DNA of 64,000 nt from Sedimenticola sp. (GCA_027068915.1 JAMOLT010000061.1:112823-176822), one strand, 5' to 3'; counted from the stretch's first letter, positions 18,931 through 31,771 are shown. Notes: a model not told the origin generated them from the letters alone. Translations and numbers: made by a program.

Positions 18931-19747
18931 CAGCCACTGCCACCTGGATTTTCCTGACTACGACCAAGATCGTGAGCAGGTATTGGATAATGCCAGAAAA
19001 CTCGGTGTACGGGGATTCATCGTGCCCGGCACCACGGCAAGACGCTGGCCGAAGATTATTAAACTCTGCCGGGGTCACGCTGATGTCTTTGGTGCGCTGG
19101 GACTGCATCCCTTCTTTCTCGATGAACACGGCATGGCCGATATGGAGAAACTGGGCTCCTGCCTGGAAAATCGGAAAATCATTGCCGTGGGGGAAATCGG
19201 CCTGGATTTCATGCACCGTGACCTGGATCCCGAACGGCAGCTATCCTTTTTCAAGGCGCAGCTCAAGCTGGCTGCCGAACAGGAATTGCCAGTAATCCTG
19301 CACTGCCGAAAGGCTCACGATACGGTATTGAAACTGCTCAAACGCTACCCACCCAAAGGGGGCATCGCCCATGCCTTCAATGGCAGCCTGCAGCAGGCCG
19401 AAGCCTACATACGGTTGGGATTTTGCCTGGGATTCGGCGGCATGCTGACCTATGAACGCTCAACCAAGCTGCGCCGGTTGGCCCAACAACTCCCTGTGGA
19501 ATCACTGGTGCTGGAAACCGATGCTCCCGGCATGAGTGGCACCGCCCACCGGGGCCAGAGAAACAGCCCGGAATACCTGCCCGAGGTGCTGCAAACCCTG
19601 GCTGAACTGAAGAATCTATCCACAGAAGATCTGGCTCGGCAAACTACCGCCAATGTCCGGCGCACCCTCGCCCTGCCGGATGCCGAGTCAGGCACTGGTC
19701 AGAACGGACAGATCGAGCCACCCCGGGGTTTCCAGATCACCTCTTAG
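18908..19747 (+). CDS. TatD family metal-dependent hydrolase
   Basis: The product is 279 residues with a TIM-barrel amidohydrolase fold. It has DSHCHLDF with metal-ligand histidines 10 and 12, GEIGLDFMH, LHCRKAHD and the C-terminal ETDAPGM. These match the TatD/YjjV group of deoxyribonuclease-like enzymes. The start is a TTG at 18908 within the end of the LysR gene, a 23-base overlap that suggests coupling. Its 3' end overlaps the antisense cbbY remnant by 60 bases. YjjV-type is more likely than TatD itself because the metal loop reads DAPGMSGTAHRGQ. Confidence 0.92.
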   Translation: MKTAAIIDSHCHLDFPDYDQDREQVLDNARKLGVRGFIVPGTTARRWPKIIKLCRGHADVFGALGLHPFFLDEHGMADMEKLGSCLENRKIIAVGEIGLDFMHRDLDPERQLSFFKAQLKLAAEQELPVILHCRKAHDTVLKLLKRYPPKGGIAHAFNGSLQQAEAYIRLGFCLGFGGMLTYERSTKLRRLAQQLPVESLVLETDAPGMSGTAHRGQRNSPEYLPEVLQTLAELKNLSTEDLARQTTANVRRTLALPDAESGTGQNGQIEPPRGFQITS

Positions 19748-19977
19748 CACCTGGTGGGGTCGATCAGGCTCACCCAGATCCGTCATCACCCAACGGGCAG
19801 CAGAGAAATTTTCTTCCCGGGTATAGAGTGCAGGCGTGATCAGAACGGGAAGTCCGCCCCTGCAGCGGCACGCAGGCCGTTGCTACTGTCCTCCAGTGCG
19901 GCTGGCAAATTCAATTGCATTTCTTCTGTTTCCGCCAAGGTGCCGTCCACATCAAAAATGAGCGCCTGAATTGTCAT
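19688..19977 (-). pseudogene. cbbY: cbbY remnant: internal deletion plus frameshift
   Basis: An ATG at 19977, four bases after the orf117 stop, opens MTIQALIFDVDGTLAETEE, the nucleophile motif of CbbY HAD phosphatases. It then jumps directly to ALEDSSNGLRAAAGA, a CbbY C-terminal segment. After a one-base frameshift near 19840 the frame continues TPALYTREENFS and TDLGEPD, as in CbbY C-termini, to a TGA at 19688-19690. Roughly 150 residues of cap and core are missing. CbbY removes misfire products such as xylulose-1,5-bisphosphate that inhibit RuBisCO. The remnant ends the cbb operon and overlaps tatD antisense by 60 bases. Confidence 0.82.
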
Positions 19978-19981
19978 GAAA

Positions 19982-20335
19982 TTATTTGAGGCTTTCCAGT
20001 AACGCCCGCTCGATACAATTGAGCACCCGCACACGCAGGCCACTGGCCATGAAGTGATAGAAGTTGAGGGTGCAGGGTACGGGAGTATGCAACGCATCCC
20101 GGCCCACCTCCTGAAAGTCCACCCATGCCAGCACCGGCAGGTCGTTCTGATTCTGGTCCACCACCAACCAGTAGTCGTCATCGATGATGACCGCCATCTG
20201 TTTCAAACCCGGCAGCTCCATGCGCAGCGGCACCTGATGCCGGATGCGCGCCCGCCGCCACAGGTTATAGAGCGCCGCCTCCAGTTCATCGGCCCGCGAG
20301 GTATAGACCGGCATGTCATGGATACGCGATGGCAT
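19982..20335 (-). CDS. Conserved-looking hypothetical protein of the cbb operon (orf117)
   Basis: The product is 117 residues starting at the ATG at 20335, five bases after the cbbO stop. No named domain is recognised. The sequence is rich in aromatic and charged residues, with a beta-like core (AVIIDDDYWLVVDQNQNDLPVLAWVDF) and a C-terminal helix. It has no signal peptide or membrane segment, so it is cytoplasmic. Tight spacing between cbbO and the cbbY remnant implies a role with RuBisCO or its activase. I cannot assign one. Confidence 0.75.
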   Translation of the reverse strand: MPSRIHDMPVYTSRADELEAALYNLWRRARIRHQVPLRMELPGLKQMAVIIDDDYWLVVDQNQNDLPVLAWVDFQEVGRDALHTPVPCTLNFYHFMASGLRVRVLNCIERALLESLK

Positions 20336-20340
20336 GCTTC

Positions 20341-22698
20341 CTAGGCCGTCAGGCTGGCAAACAGCAAAGGCAATTGTTCCGGCAAACGATCGACATGATC
20401 GATCACCGTATAGTGGCTTTCGCCGAAGATACGCTTGACATAGCGGTCGGCCATGGGATCGAGAGTCAGGCAGTAGGTGAGGATGCCCTTGGTATAGAGC
20501 TCTTCCACTGCCTTCTTGGTGTCGTGGCGCAGATGTTGTGGATCAGTTTCGTCGATATCCGCTGGCTCTCCATCCGTTACCAGTAGAATCAGCTTGCGCC
20601 TTTCCTGTTGCTTCATCAGATGGAACCCCGCATGGCGCAGAGCCGCGCCCATGCGTGTAGACAACCCCCCCTCCATTCCGGCAAGGCGTGCCTTGGCTTC
20701 GTCATCAAAATGTTGGTTGAAGTCCTTGAAGCGATAGTACTGCACATCATGTCGCCCGTCGGAAGAAAACCCGTGCAATGCGAAAGGATCGCCAATCCCT
20801 TCAATAGCGGTGGCCACCAGGGTCGCCGCTTCACGAGTCAGCTCCAAAACCGTTTTGTCGGATTCACCCAGGGTTTCATTGGTGGACTCGGAAAGATCCA
20901 GCAATACCACAACAGCCAAGTCACGGGTCTTGAGCACATTGCGCATGGTGATACGTGGGTTGGGCTGCTCGTTCATGCGCAGGGAAATCATGGCTTCCAC
21001 GGCAGCATTAATGTCAATTTCGTCTCCGTCTTCCAGGCCACGCTGGCGCTGTACACCCGCAGGTGCCAGCAAATCTATGATCTGGCGAATACGATGGGCG
21101 ATGGGTTTGTGCTGTAGCAGAATATTGTCGATATCCTCGGGATCACCCTTGGGCTGACGACGTTCGTATACCGTGACCCAATCCGGGCGGTGCAGCTGAA
21201 TCTGATAGTCCCATTCTTGGTAGTGATAGGGTTCGGACACCGGCTCCTTGCCCCACATCTGGTTGAAGCTCGCGGTGGCGTCTGTCAGGTCATCCTCGTA
21301 GGGGCGCATCTCGTCACTGCAGATCCAGACCTCCTGTGCGTCATCTCCCGCCAGTTCGCAGTCCACTTCATGAGCCATCATCAGGGGGCTGACCTGGTAG
21401 CGCACCTGGCGTTGGCTGGCGGCGATGAAATCGAAGCTCTTATCCCAGTTGATATCCTCAAAATGCCAGATGAAACGATTGTCATCACGATAGGGAATCC
21501 GGTAACGCTCCAGGATACGCAGACTGGGCACTGCCTTGCGCCCGGCAAAGATGTTATAGAGTTCTACACCTTTCATCCAGGAGGAATGGTTATCATCCTG
21601 ATTGGCTTCGATTTCATTATGAAATCTCTCCACAAAAGCATTGAGCTGCTCATCATCACCCTTGATACTGCCGTCAAGCAATTGCAGGGCAAGATGCTCC
21701 AGTACGGGTACGGTTTCATGTTCCACAGGCTCCTCATATTGCACCTGCATGATGGATGCCCAGAGTGTTTTCAGCCCGGGAAAAACCTTGACTGCCTTGT
21801 ATTCTACCCGGGCGTCTTCCAGCAGGCCCACAAAAAACATCTGCGCGGGGCTGAGCTGTTCGGCAGATACCGAACTGTTGCTGTACATCATGTGCGATGC
21901 CATGTGCGCGGCGGTGGCCCGGTATACTTCTAACCCGGGAATGGCATTGTCCTTGGGGCCCAGGTCATCCAGGGCATCGGGCAGATACAGAATGCGGTCT
22001 TCGATGAAGGGACGAAAATCAGTGTAATCCGCTCCGCTGGGACGCAGAAAGAAATCCCGTCCCCACAGGGCGCGCAGGTAGAAATTGAGTTTGCGCTGAA
22101 TCTTGACAAATAGTACGCCACGGCGCTCTTTCTCTACCATGGCACGGCTATCCGCGGATTCCAGGTTGAAATACGCAGTGAGATTGTCAAAATCACGCCG
22201 GTAAGCCTGAGCACCAAAGTTCGCCCAGCGGCGCAGGCCACTCAGGGTCAGCTTGGACAGCAACTCATCAATATGATTGAGCATGGGGCGCAAGCCCCGG
22301 GCTGCAGTAGAGGCCTGCTGGTGGATCAAGGTCAGATAGCCACGCACCAGCTGCGCATCGCCCAGGTAGCGGGCCGCTGTTGGCAGGCTGGCGAACAGCA
22401 GGGTGATGACCTCTCCGGAAGTCATGGAAGACACCTTCATCGCCGCAGTAATACAGTCGGCAATGATGTCTTCACCACATTCCTTAACTACCAGGGGCAT
22501 TTCCTGGAGATAGGTGACTACCAGGTCATTTCCGCGCCCCAGTTTGCTCAGCGCAACAGCCCCATCGAGATACGCTTCCAGGCCGGCCGGTGACATGACG
22601 CGGGCAGCCTCTTGGAAGGTGCCCTCCAACACATCCTTGACTTCCGGCGCCACTCCCTCGATAAACCTGGAATAATCCTCTAGTTTGATAGACGACAT
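20341..22698 (-). CDS. cbbO: RuBisCO activase accessory subunit CbbO
   Basis: The product is 785 residues. The N-terminal two thirds is the helical CbbO/NorD-like region. The C-terminal part is a von Willebrand factor A domain with the MIDAS motif DLSES near residue 597 (VVVLLDLSESTNETLG) and a later LVTDGEPAD loop. CbbO binds the CbbQ hexamer and recognises inhibited RuBisCO through the vWA domain, so the Q-O complex strips tight-binding sugar phosphates. It is encoded 85 bases downstream of cbbQ. Length and architecture are normal. Confidence 0.95.
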   Translation of the reverse strand: MSSIKLEDYSRFIEGVAPEVKDVLEGTFQEAARVMSPAGLEAYLDGAVALSKLGRGNDLVVTYLQEMPLVVKECGEDIIADCITAAMKVSSMTSGEVITLLFASLPTAARYLGDAQLVRGYLTLIHQQASTAARGLRPMLNHIDELLSKLTLSGLRRWANFGAQAYRRDFDNLTAYFNLESADSRAMVEKERRGVLFVKIQRKLNFYLRALWGRDFFLRPSGADYTDFRPFIEDRILYLPDALDDLGPKDNAIPGLEVYRATAAHMASHMMYSNSSVSAEQLSPAQMFFVGLLEDARVEYKAVKVFPGLKTLWASIMQVQYEEPVEHETVPVLEHLALQLLDGSIKGDDEQLNAFVERFHNEIEANQDDNHSSWMKGVELYNIFAGRKAVPSLRILERYRIPYRDDNRFIWHFEDINWDKSFDFIAASQRQVRYQVSPLMMAHEVDCELAGDDAQEVWICSDEMRPYEDDLTDATASFNQMWGKEPVSEPYHYQEWDYQIQLHRPDWVTVYERRQPKGDPEDIDNILLQHKPIAHRIRQIIDLLAPAGVQRQRGLEDGDEIDINAAVEAMISLRMNEQPNPRITMRNVLKTRDLAVVVLLDLSESTNETLGESDKTVLELTREAATLVATAIEGIGDPFALHGFSSDGRHDVQYYRFKDFNQHFDDEAKARLAGMEGGLSTRMGAALRHAGFHLMKQQERRKLILLVTDGEPADIDETDPQHLRHDTKKAVEELYTKGILTYCLTLDPMADRYVKRIFGESHYTVIDHVDRLPEQLPLLFASLTA

Positions 22699-22783
22699 GA
22701 TGTAATACCCTCAAGCTGTTTTCGTCACGCCAGTGACCTTGGCCATGATGCGGGAGATGATGCCCGCCGCCAGCTAAATCCAC

Positions 22784-23599
22784 TCAGCCAAGAAAGGTCT
22801 GCACTGACGCATTCAAGGTATCACGCATATCCGGATCATCCGTCAGCGGCGTAATCATGGTTATGCTGCAGGCTGCCTCCGCATCAATGCCTTTGGCAAT
22901 CAACTGTCCGGCGTAAACCAGCAAGCGGGTGGAGATGCCCTCATCCAGCCCGTGTCCCTTGAGGTTGCGCGCACGATGGGCGATCTGAACCAGTTTTTCC
23001 GCCATCGCCTTGTCAACACCAGACTCCCGGGTAACAATCGCCACTTCCAGGTCCGCCTCGGGATAATCGAAATCAAGGCCGCCAAAACGCTGTTTGGTTG
23101 ACTGCTTGAGATCTTTCATCAGGCTTTGATAGCCCGGATTGTAGGAAATGACCAGCTGAAAATCCGGGTGCGCTTCAACCAGCTCACCTTTCTTGTCCAG
23201 CGGCAGGGTGCGGCGGTGGTCAGTAAGCGGGTGGATGACCACGGTGGTGTCCTGACGGGCTTCCACTACTTCGTCGAGATAGCAGATGGCGCCGATACGC
23301 GCCGCAGTGGTAAGGGGGCCGTCCTGCCATTTGGTGCCATCCTTGTCGAGTAAAAATCGGCCCACCAGGTCTGAAGCCGTCATATCCTCGTTGCAGGCTA
23401 CCGTAATCAGTGGGCGCTGCAGTTTCCATGCCATGTATTCGACAAAACGGGATTTACCGCAACCGGTGGGACCCTTCAACATCATCGGCATCCGTACATT
23501 GTAGGCCGCCTCATAAAGTTCAATTTCCCTGGCTACCGGCTCATAGTAGGGTTCGTTCTTAACGATGTACTGGTTGGGATCTACGCTTGCATCAGACAT
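22784..23599 (-). CDS. cbbQ: RuBisCO activase AAA+ ATPase CbbQ
   Basis: The product is 271 residues from the ATG at 23599 (MSDASVDPNQY). It is a MoxR-type AAA+ ATPase with Walker A GPTGCGKS at residues 43-50, Walker B ICYLDEVVE, and a C-terminal lid region. CbbQ hexamers with CbbO remodel inhibited form I RuBisCO using ATP. The gene follows orf103 after 59 bases. The NorQ relatives of denitrification are the main alternative, but the cbbLS context settles it. Confidence 0.96.
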   Translation of the reverse strand: MSDASVDPNQYIVKNEPYYEPVAREIELYEAAYNVRMPMMLKGPTGCGKSRFVEYMAWKLQRPLITVACNEDMTASDLVGRFLLDKDGTKWQDGPLTTAARIGAICYLDEVVEARQDTTVVIHPLTDHRRTLPLDKKGELVEAHPDFQLVISYNPGYQSLMKDLKQSTKQRFGGLDFDYPEADLEVAIVTRESGVDKAMAEKLVQIAHRARNLKGHGLDEGISTRLLVYAGQLIAKGIDAEAACSITMITPLTDDPDMRDTLNASVQTFLG

Positions 23600-23658
23600 A
23601 ATATTTACCCATTCATGTAGGAATTGGATTCTGTTGGAAGAGCCGAAAGACAACCGTT

Positions 23659-23970
23659 CTATTCTTCATCGCCAGTCTCTGTTTCACCAGACCAACCAGC
23701 GGCTTTGGCTCGTTCAAATGCCGCTCCGTGAATCTCACGGTGGCGTTTTGCCAGGTTTTCCGGCAGGTGGCTGACCAGGCAGCCATATTTGTCCCATTCG
23801 GCATTGACCTTTTGCAACAAGGCATCAACGCCGGCCAGGTTCCAGCCTTCACAGGTTTCGCTCTCATCAATCAGCCCAAACACTTGGGCATCACGAATGA
23901 TTTTTCCTATTGTAGTCATTCCGCCATTGACTTCGTTGTCAAGGCCTACATACTGTTTTGGTTTATCCAT
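23659..23970 (-). CDS. Small hypothetical protein between cbbS and cbbQ (orf103)
   Basis: The product is 103 residues, acidic, with no signal peptide or membrane segment. Distinct stretches are an N-terminal MDKPKQYVGLDNEVNGGMTT and a C-terminal charged tail (GETETGDEE). No known domain is recognised. It is placed after a stem-loop downstream of cbbS and directly before cbbQ, so it is expected to be co-expressed with RuBisCO and its activase. An assembly or RuBisCO-binding role is possible but not supported by any motif. Confidence 0.75.
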   Translation of the reverse strand: MDKPKQYVGLDNEVNGGMTTIGKIIRDAQVFGLIDESETCEGWNLAGVDALLQKVNAEWDKYGCLVSHLPENLAKRHREIHGAAFERAKAAGWSGETETGDEE

Positions 23971-23985
23971 CGTAGTAGCACCTGA

Positions 23986-24021
23986 TTAACCCGGCCACAA
24001 AAACCAATGTGGCCGGATTAA
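23986..24021 (-). other. Stem-loop between cbbS and orf103
   Basis: Two 14-base arms, TTAACCCGGCCACA (23986-23999) and its near-complement (24008-24021), enclose an 8-base loop. There is one non-Watson-Crick pair and no T-run. It could protect the 3' end of the cbbLS message so that RuBisCO is made in excess of the downstream genes. Confidence 0.6.
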
Positions 24022-24043
24022 ACATAAGTAATCACTCAATAAA

Positions 24044-24391
24044 TCAAACGGTTTTACCGCGATAAATTACCATCGAAGCACCAGCAGACTGGGCAAAGTT
24101 GTCAAAGCCCAGCAGACGAACATGATTGTTCGGGTGTGCCGCATGGCAGGCTTCAACTTCTTTCAGGATGGCATCCACATCGGTCTCACCAAACATGGGC
24201 AGTTTCCACATGTACCAATAGTGGCCACCAGCATTCTCCGGCTCGGTATGCTCGATGCCGGGGTTCCAGCCTTTATTCACGATATACTCGATCTGGGTGC
24301 GAATCTGCTCTGGCGTCATGTCCGGCAGATAGGAAAAGGTTTCAAACTTACGGCTTGAAGGTTCGCTCAAGCTTGACTGATAATCTTGCAT
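24044..24391 (-). CDS. cbbS: RuBisCO small subunit, form I
   Basis: The product is 115 residues, with the small-subunit fold signatures [11 protein letters not shown], the [13 protein letters not shown] segment, and VRLLGFDN near the C-terminus. It joins CbbL in an L8S8 enzyme. The spacing to cbbL is 76 bases and includes a stem-loop. The ribosome site is AGGAG in the TTTAGGAGCATAAAA leader. No carboxysome genes appear nearby, so a cytosolic, CbbQO-dependent form IA enzyme is likely. Confidence 0.97.
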   Translation of the reverse strand: MQDYQSSLSEPSSRKFETFSYLPDMTPEQIRTQIEYIVNKGWNPGIEHTEPENAGGHYWYMWKLPMFGETDVDAILKEVEACHAAHPNNHVRLLGFDNFAQSAGASMVIYRGKTV

Positions 24392-24427
24392 TTTTATGCT
24401 CCTAAATAAATCCTGTTTTTTCGTCGG

Positions 24428-24457
24428 ATGGCACGGCGCTCAAGCGCGCCACGCCAT
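24428..24457 (-). other. Stem-loop between cbbL and cbbS
   Basis: Arms of 12-13 bases (ATGGCACGGCGC and its complement with two G-U pairs on the minus-strand RNA) enclose a TTGA-type loop. It has no adjacent T-run, so it is more likely an mRNA stabiliser or partial attenuator than a full terminator. Confidence 0.5.
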
Positions 24458-24467
24458 GGCCGGATCG

Positions 24468-25886
24468 TTACTTGTGAGAAACGTCAAGTTTGTCAACGGT
24501 GTCGAATTCGAACTTGATTTCCTTCCAGGTTTCCATGGCAGCCGACAGCTCTGGGCTGTGCTTCGCCGCGGCAGTAAGGATATCCTTACCTTCTTTCTCA
24601 AGTTCACGACCTTCGTTGCGCGCCTGAACACAGGCCTCAACTGCAACACGGTTGGCTGCAGCGCCCGCTGCATTGCCCCACGGGTGACCCAGGGTGCCGC
24701 CGCCAAACTGCAATACAGAGTCGTCACCGAAGATACTGACCAGGGCAGGCATGTGCCACACATGGATACCACCGGAAGCAACAGGGAACAAGCCAGGCAT
24801 GGCGCCCCAATCCTGATCGAAGAAGATGCCGCGTGAACGGTCTTCCTTGACATAGGAATCGCGCATGATGTCGATCCAACCCAGGGTTGCATCACGGTCG
24901 CCTTCCAGCTTGCCCACTACGGTACCGGAATGCAGGTGATCACCACCGGACAGACGCAGAATCTTGGTCAACACACGGAAGTGGATACCGTGATGCGGGT
25001 TGCGATCCATTACCGCGTGCATGGCACGGTGAATGTGCAGCAGCATGCCGTTTTCCTGGCACCATTGCGCCAGCTGGGTATTGGCTGCCCAACCGCCAGT
25101 GAGGTAATCGTGCATGATGATGGGTGCACCAATTTCCTTGGCATATTCGGCACGGCGCATCATTTCGTCAGCAGTCGGCGCGGTAACATTCAGATAATGG
25201 CCCTTACGCTCCCCGGTCTCGGCTTCGGCTTTCAGGATGGCTTCCATAACGAAGTCGAAACGATGGCGCCAGCGCATGAAAGGCTGGGAGTTCACATTTT
25301 CATCATCCTTGGTAAAGTCCAGACCACCGCGCAGGCCTTCATAACAGGCGCGGCCATAGTTCTTGGCAGAGAGGCCGAGTTTTGGCTTGATGGTACAACC
25401 CAGCATCGGGCGGCCATACTTGTTCAGCAGGTCACGCTCTACCTGGATGCCCTGGGGAGGGCCATTACAGGTCATGACGTAGGCAATCGGGAAGCGGATG
25501 TCTTCCAGACGCAATGCACGCAGAGCCTTGAAACCGAATACGTTACCAACCAGGGAGGTCATTACGTTGACCACAGAACCTTCTTCAAACAGGTCAATGG
25601 GGTACGCAATAAAAGCATAGAAGCAAGTGTCGTCGCCGGGCACGTCTTCCATGGCATAGGCAACACCTTTGTAGTAGTCGAGATCGGTCAGCAGGTCAGT
25701 CCATACCGTAGTCCAGGTCCCGGTTGAGGATTCGGCGGCAACCGCAGCAGCAACTTCTTCACGAGGCACGCCATCCTGCGGTGTTACCTTGAAACAAGCA
25801 AGGATGTCGGTATCCTTTGGTGTATAGCTGGGATCCCAATAAGTTTCGCGGTACTCTTTCACGCCCGCATCGTAGGTTTTAGCCAT
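24468..25886 (-). CDS. cbbL: RuBisCO large subunit, form I
   Basis: The product is 472 residues. The start is the ATG at 25886 ([12 protein letters not shown]), six bases after GGAG; an ATG one codon upstream is too close. Catalytic features are present: [13 protein letters not shown], the carbamylated lysine in [19 protein letters not shown] and loop 6 [11 protein letters not shown]. The enzyme carboxylates ribulose-1,5-bisphosphate in the Calvin cycle. The sequence is form I by length and loop motifs, and form IA of the cbbLS-QO type by context. It is the first gene of the operon. Confidence 0.98.
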   Translation of the reverse strand: MAKTYDAGVKEYRETYWDPSYTPKDTDILACFKVTPQDGVPREEVAAAVAAESSTGTWTTVWTDLLTDLDYYKGVAYAMEDVPGDDTCFYAFIAYPIDLFEEGSVVNVMTSLVGNVFGFKALRALRLEDIRFPIAYVMTCNGPPQGIQVERDLLNKYGRPMLGCTIKPKLGLSAKNYGRACYEGLRGGLDFTKDDENVNSQPFMRWRHRFDFVMEAILKAEAETGERKGHYLNVTAPTADEMMRRAEYAKEIGAPIIMHDYLTGGWAANTQLAQWCQENGMLLHIHRAMHAVMDRNPHHGIHFRVLTKILRLSGGDHLHSGTVVGKLEGDRDATLGWIDIMRDSYVKEDRSRGIFFDQDWGAMPGLFPVASGGIHVWHMPALVSIFGDDSVLQFGGGTLGHPWGNAAGAAANRVAVEACVQARNEGRELEKEGKDILTAAAKHSPELSAAMETWKEIKFEFDTVDKLDVSHK

Positions 25887-25990
25887 CATGTTCTCCAAAA
25901 TGATTAACAGTAATCTCTGATGATTCAGTTCGCGGTTGGCATGCCATCATGGAAAATGAATTGCAGCCCCACAAATACCGCTTAAGGAGC

Positions 25991-26019
25991 ATTATCCCTA
26001 GATCTAACATAAATGGAAA
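25991..26019 (-). promoter_or_regulatory. Candidate cbbL promoter
   Basis: On the minus strand, TTTCCA (26019-26014) and GATAAT (25996-25991) are separated by 17 bases, giving a leader of about 95 bases to cbbL. The flanking DNA is AT-rich with LysR-style TTA/TAA half-sites, as expected for CbbR control. Start site and binding are inferred. Confidence 0.45.
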
Positions 26020-26036
26020 TCGATATAAGTTATCCG

Positions 26037-26060
26037 AAACATAGACGATCGTCTATGTTT
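26037..26060. promoter_or_regulatory. Perfect 24-bp palindrome upstream of cbbL
   Basis: AAACATAGACGA is followed directly by its exact reverse complement, centred on GATC. It lies about 20 bases upstream of the candidate -35. It is not GC-rich and lacks a T-run, so a protein-binding operator fits better than a terminator. It lies between cbbL and ispD, which are on the same strand. Confidence 0.55.
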
Positions 26061-26126
26061 GACCGGAGCAATTGAGGATAGCCCGAAAAACTATCCGCTG
26101 AAATTGCAGATATAGGCCGTATCTGT

Positions 26127-26813
26127 TTACAGCCGATGAGAAAGGTAGAAAGCCGCCAGTTCCAAGTCTTCAGGCCGCGTGATCTTGATATTGGAGGAAG
26201 CCCCCTCAAGCATCGATAACTGGTATCCCGCCCATTCCATTGCGCTGGCCTCGTCCGTCACTGTGACGCCTGCTGACAATGCATCCTCCAAGGCTTTGCA
26301 CAACAGCCCCAGCGGAAATAGCTGGGGCGTAAAGGCACGCCAGAGGTGATTTCTGTCCACCGTACCCAGAATATGGCCGGCGGCATCAGTTCTTTTCATG
26401 GTATCAATCACGGGTGCGCCCAGCACGATCCCATTCCCCTGCCCCATCTGTTCCACCAACCGCTGGATGTCTGCTTCCCGCACGCAGGGGCGGGCAGCAT
26501 CATGTACCAGTACCCAGTCAGTCTCTTTTGCCTGAACACGCAATGCTTTCAAACCCTCAAGCACCGAAATGGCGCGCTCCGAGCCGCCAACAGTTGTGCA
26601 CACGCGGGGGTCATCATGAACCTGGGTAGTTTGCCAATGAGGATCCCGGGAAGCCAGAACCACAACCACCCGCTGAATGTCCGGCTGCCGCAACAGCGAC
26701 CGTACTGACCAATCAATGACCTTGCGGCCCTGCAATGCCAGGTACTGCTTGGGCAGCCCCGTCCCCATGCGCTGGCCACTGCCTGCAGCCGGCACCACTG
26801 CAAACAGATTCAC
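26127..26813 (-). CDS. ispD: 2-C-methyl-D-erythritol 4-phosphate cytidylyltransferase
   Basis: The product is 228 residues. It has the nucleotidyltransferase N-terminus VVPAAGSGQRMGTGLPKQYL, the VHDAARPC motif, and the C-terminal TDEASAMEWAG and NIKITRPEDL. It makes CDP-methylerythritol in the MEP isoprenoid pathway. Its start overlaps the ftsB stop by four bases. The usual partner ispF does not follow; the cbb operon promoter region does. Confidence 0.97.
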   Translation of the reverse strand: MNLFAVVPAAGSGQRMGTGLPKQYLALQGRKVIDWSVRSLLRQPDIQRVVVVLASRDPHWQTTQVHDDPRVCTTVGGSERAISVLEGLKALRVQAKETDWVLVHDAARPCVREADIQRLVEQMGQGNGIVLGAPVIDTMKRTDAAGHILGTVDRNHLWRAFTPQLFPLGLLCKALEDALSAGVTVTDEASAMEWAGYQLSMLEGASSNIKITRPEDLELAAFYLSHRL

Positions 26814-27105
26814 TGCTCTTTCTCCGGAGCAATAACCTGGTAGAAGGTTTCACCTTCACGAATCATGCCCAGGTCAGACCGTGCCCGGGCCTCTACCGCT
26901 TCCAGCCCGGTTTTCAGGCTTTCTACTTCCGCCCGCAGACGCACATTGCGCTCTTTCATTTGTACCAGTTGTTGCTGCTGGCTCTCGATTTGCTGCTGCA
27001 GGCGAAAAACCTCTGCAAGGCTGCCCTGCCCCACCCAGAGGCGATACTGGAGTACAAGGAGCATAACCAGCAATACGGCAAACAGCAGGCGAAAATACCA
27101 GGGCA

Positions 27106-27106
<1 letters not shown>
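26810..27106 (-). CDS. ftsB: Cell division protein FtsB
   Basis: The product is 98 residues: one N-terminal membrane helix (FRLLFAVLLVMLLVLQYRLW) followed by a coiled coil rich in glutamine, leucine and glutamate, then the conserved ARSDLGMIREGETFYQV. FtsB forms the FtsQBL complex with FtsL and FtsQ at the septum. Its ATG shares a base with the eno stop and its stop overlaps ispD, the common gammaproteobacterial eno-ftsB-ispD order. Confidence 0.96.
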
Positions 27107-28404
<1,298 letters not shown>

Positions 28405-28414
28405 TTACTAAGTT

Positions 28415-31254
<2,840 letters not shown>

Positions 31255-31716
31255 ATGCGTAAACTTACAAAATTTATTGGTACCAGCGCGATCATCGGCA
31301 TTGCCGCACTTTCCATCTCTACCGCCAGCGCCTGGTGGGGCCCATGGGGCGACCGGGGCGGCTATGGCAACAACAACTGGGACAATATGGGTGACTGGCT
31401 GGGCGACGGCACTGGCAACACCGATTTCAACATGGGCTTCAGCGGACGCGGTAACAGTAGCGGCTATGGACGCGGCTATAATCGCTATGATAACCGCTAC
31501 GGCGGCGGCTACGGCCCTGGATATGGTTACGGCCCAGGCCCCGGTTATGGGCCAGGCCCCGGATACGGTTATGGACCAGGTCCTGGATATGGTTATGGAC
31601 CAGGACCCGGCTACAGGCCAGGCCCCGGATATGGTTACGGTCATCCTGGCATGATGCCTCCCCCTCCACCGGCACCTCAGAGTGCTCCCGCAGCTCCTCC
31701 CGCCCCAGCCAATTGA
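31255..31716 (+). CDS. Sulfur-globule-family Gly/Tyr/Pro-rich secreted protein
   Basis: The product is 153 residues from the ATG at 31255, preceded by TCAGGAG. A signal peptide ends near ASA-WWG (residue 26). The mature protein begins WWGPWGD and becomes a repetitive GYGYGPGPGYGPGPGY tract from about residue 80, ending in a proline/alanine tail. This composition and the WWGPWG start match sulfur globule proteins such as Sgp/CV1, which coat periplasmic sulfur stores in sulfur oxidisers. A strong terminator follows. The assignment rests on composition, signal peptide and the FNR/cbb3/cbb context, so other glycine-rich structural proteins remain possible. Confidence 0.8.
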   Translation: MRKLTKFIGTSAIIGIAALSISTASAWWGPWGDRGGYGNNNWDNMGDWLGDGTGNTDFNMGFSGRGNSSGYGRGYNRYDNRYGGGYGPGYGYGPGPGYGPGPGYGYGPGPGYGYGPGPGYRPGPGYGYGHPGMMPPPPPAPQSAPAAPPAPAN

Positions 31717-31771
31717 AGAAGCCCTGAACCAAGGACCTCTAAATAAAGCTGTAAACGCTGAGCTGTTACAG

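Noticed and set aside
24930..25727. 265-residue plus-strand reading frame opposite cbbL
   Set aside because: Antisense shadow within the highly conserved RuBisCO large subunit gene.
24044..25886. Carboxysomal RuBisCO operon
   Set aside because: No csoS or shell genes follow cbbS; cbbQ and cbbO do, which indicates a cytosolic form IA enzyme.
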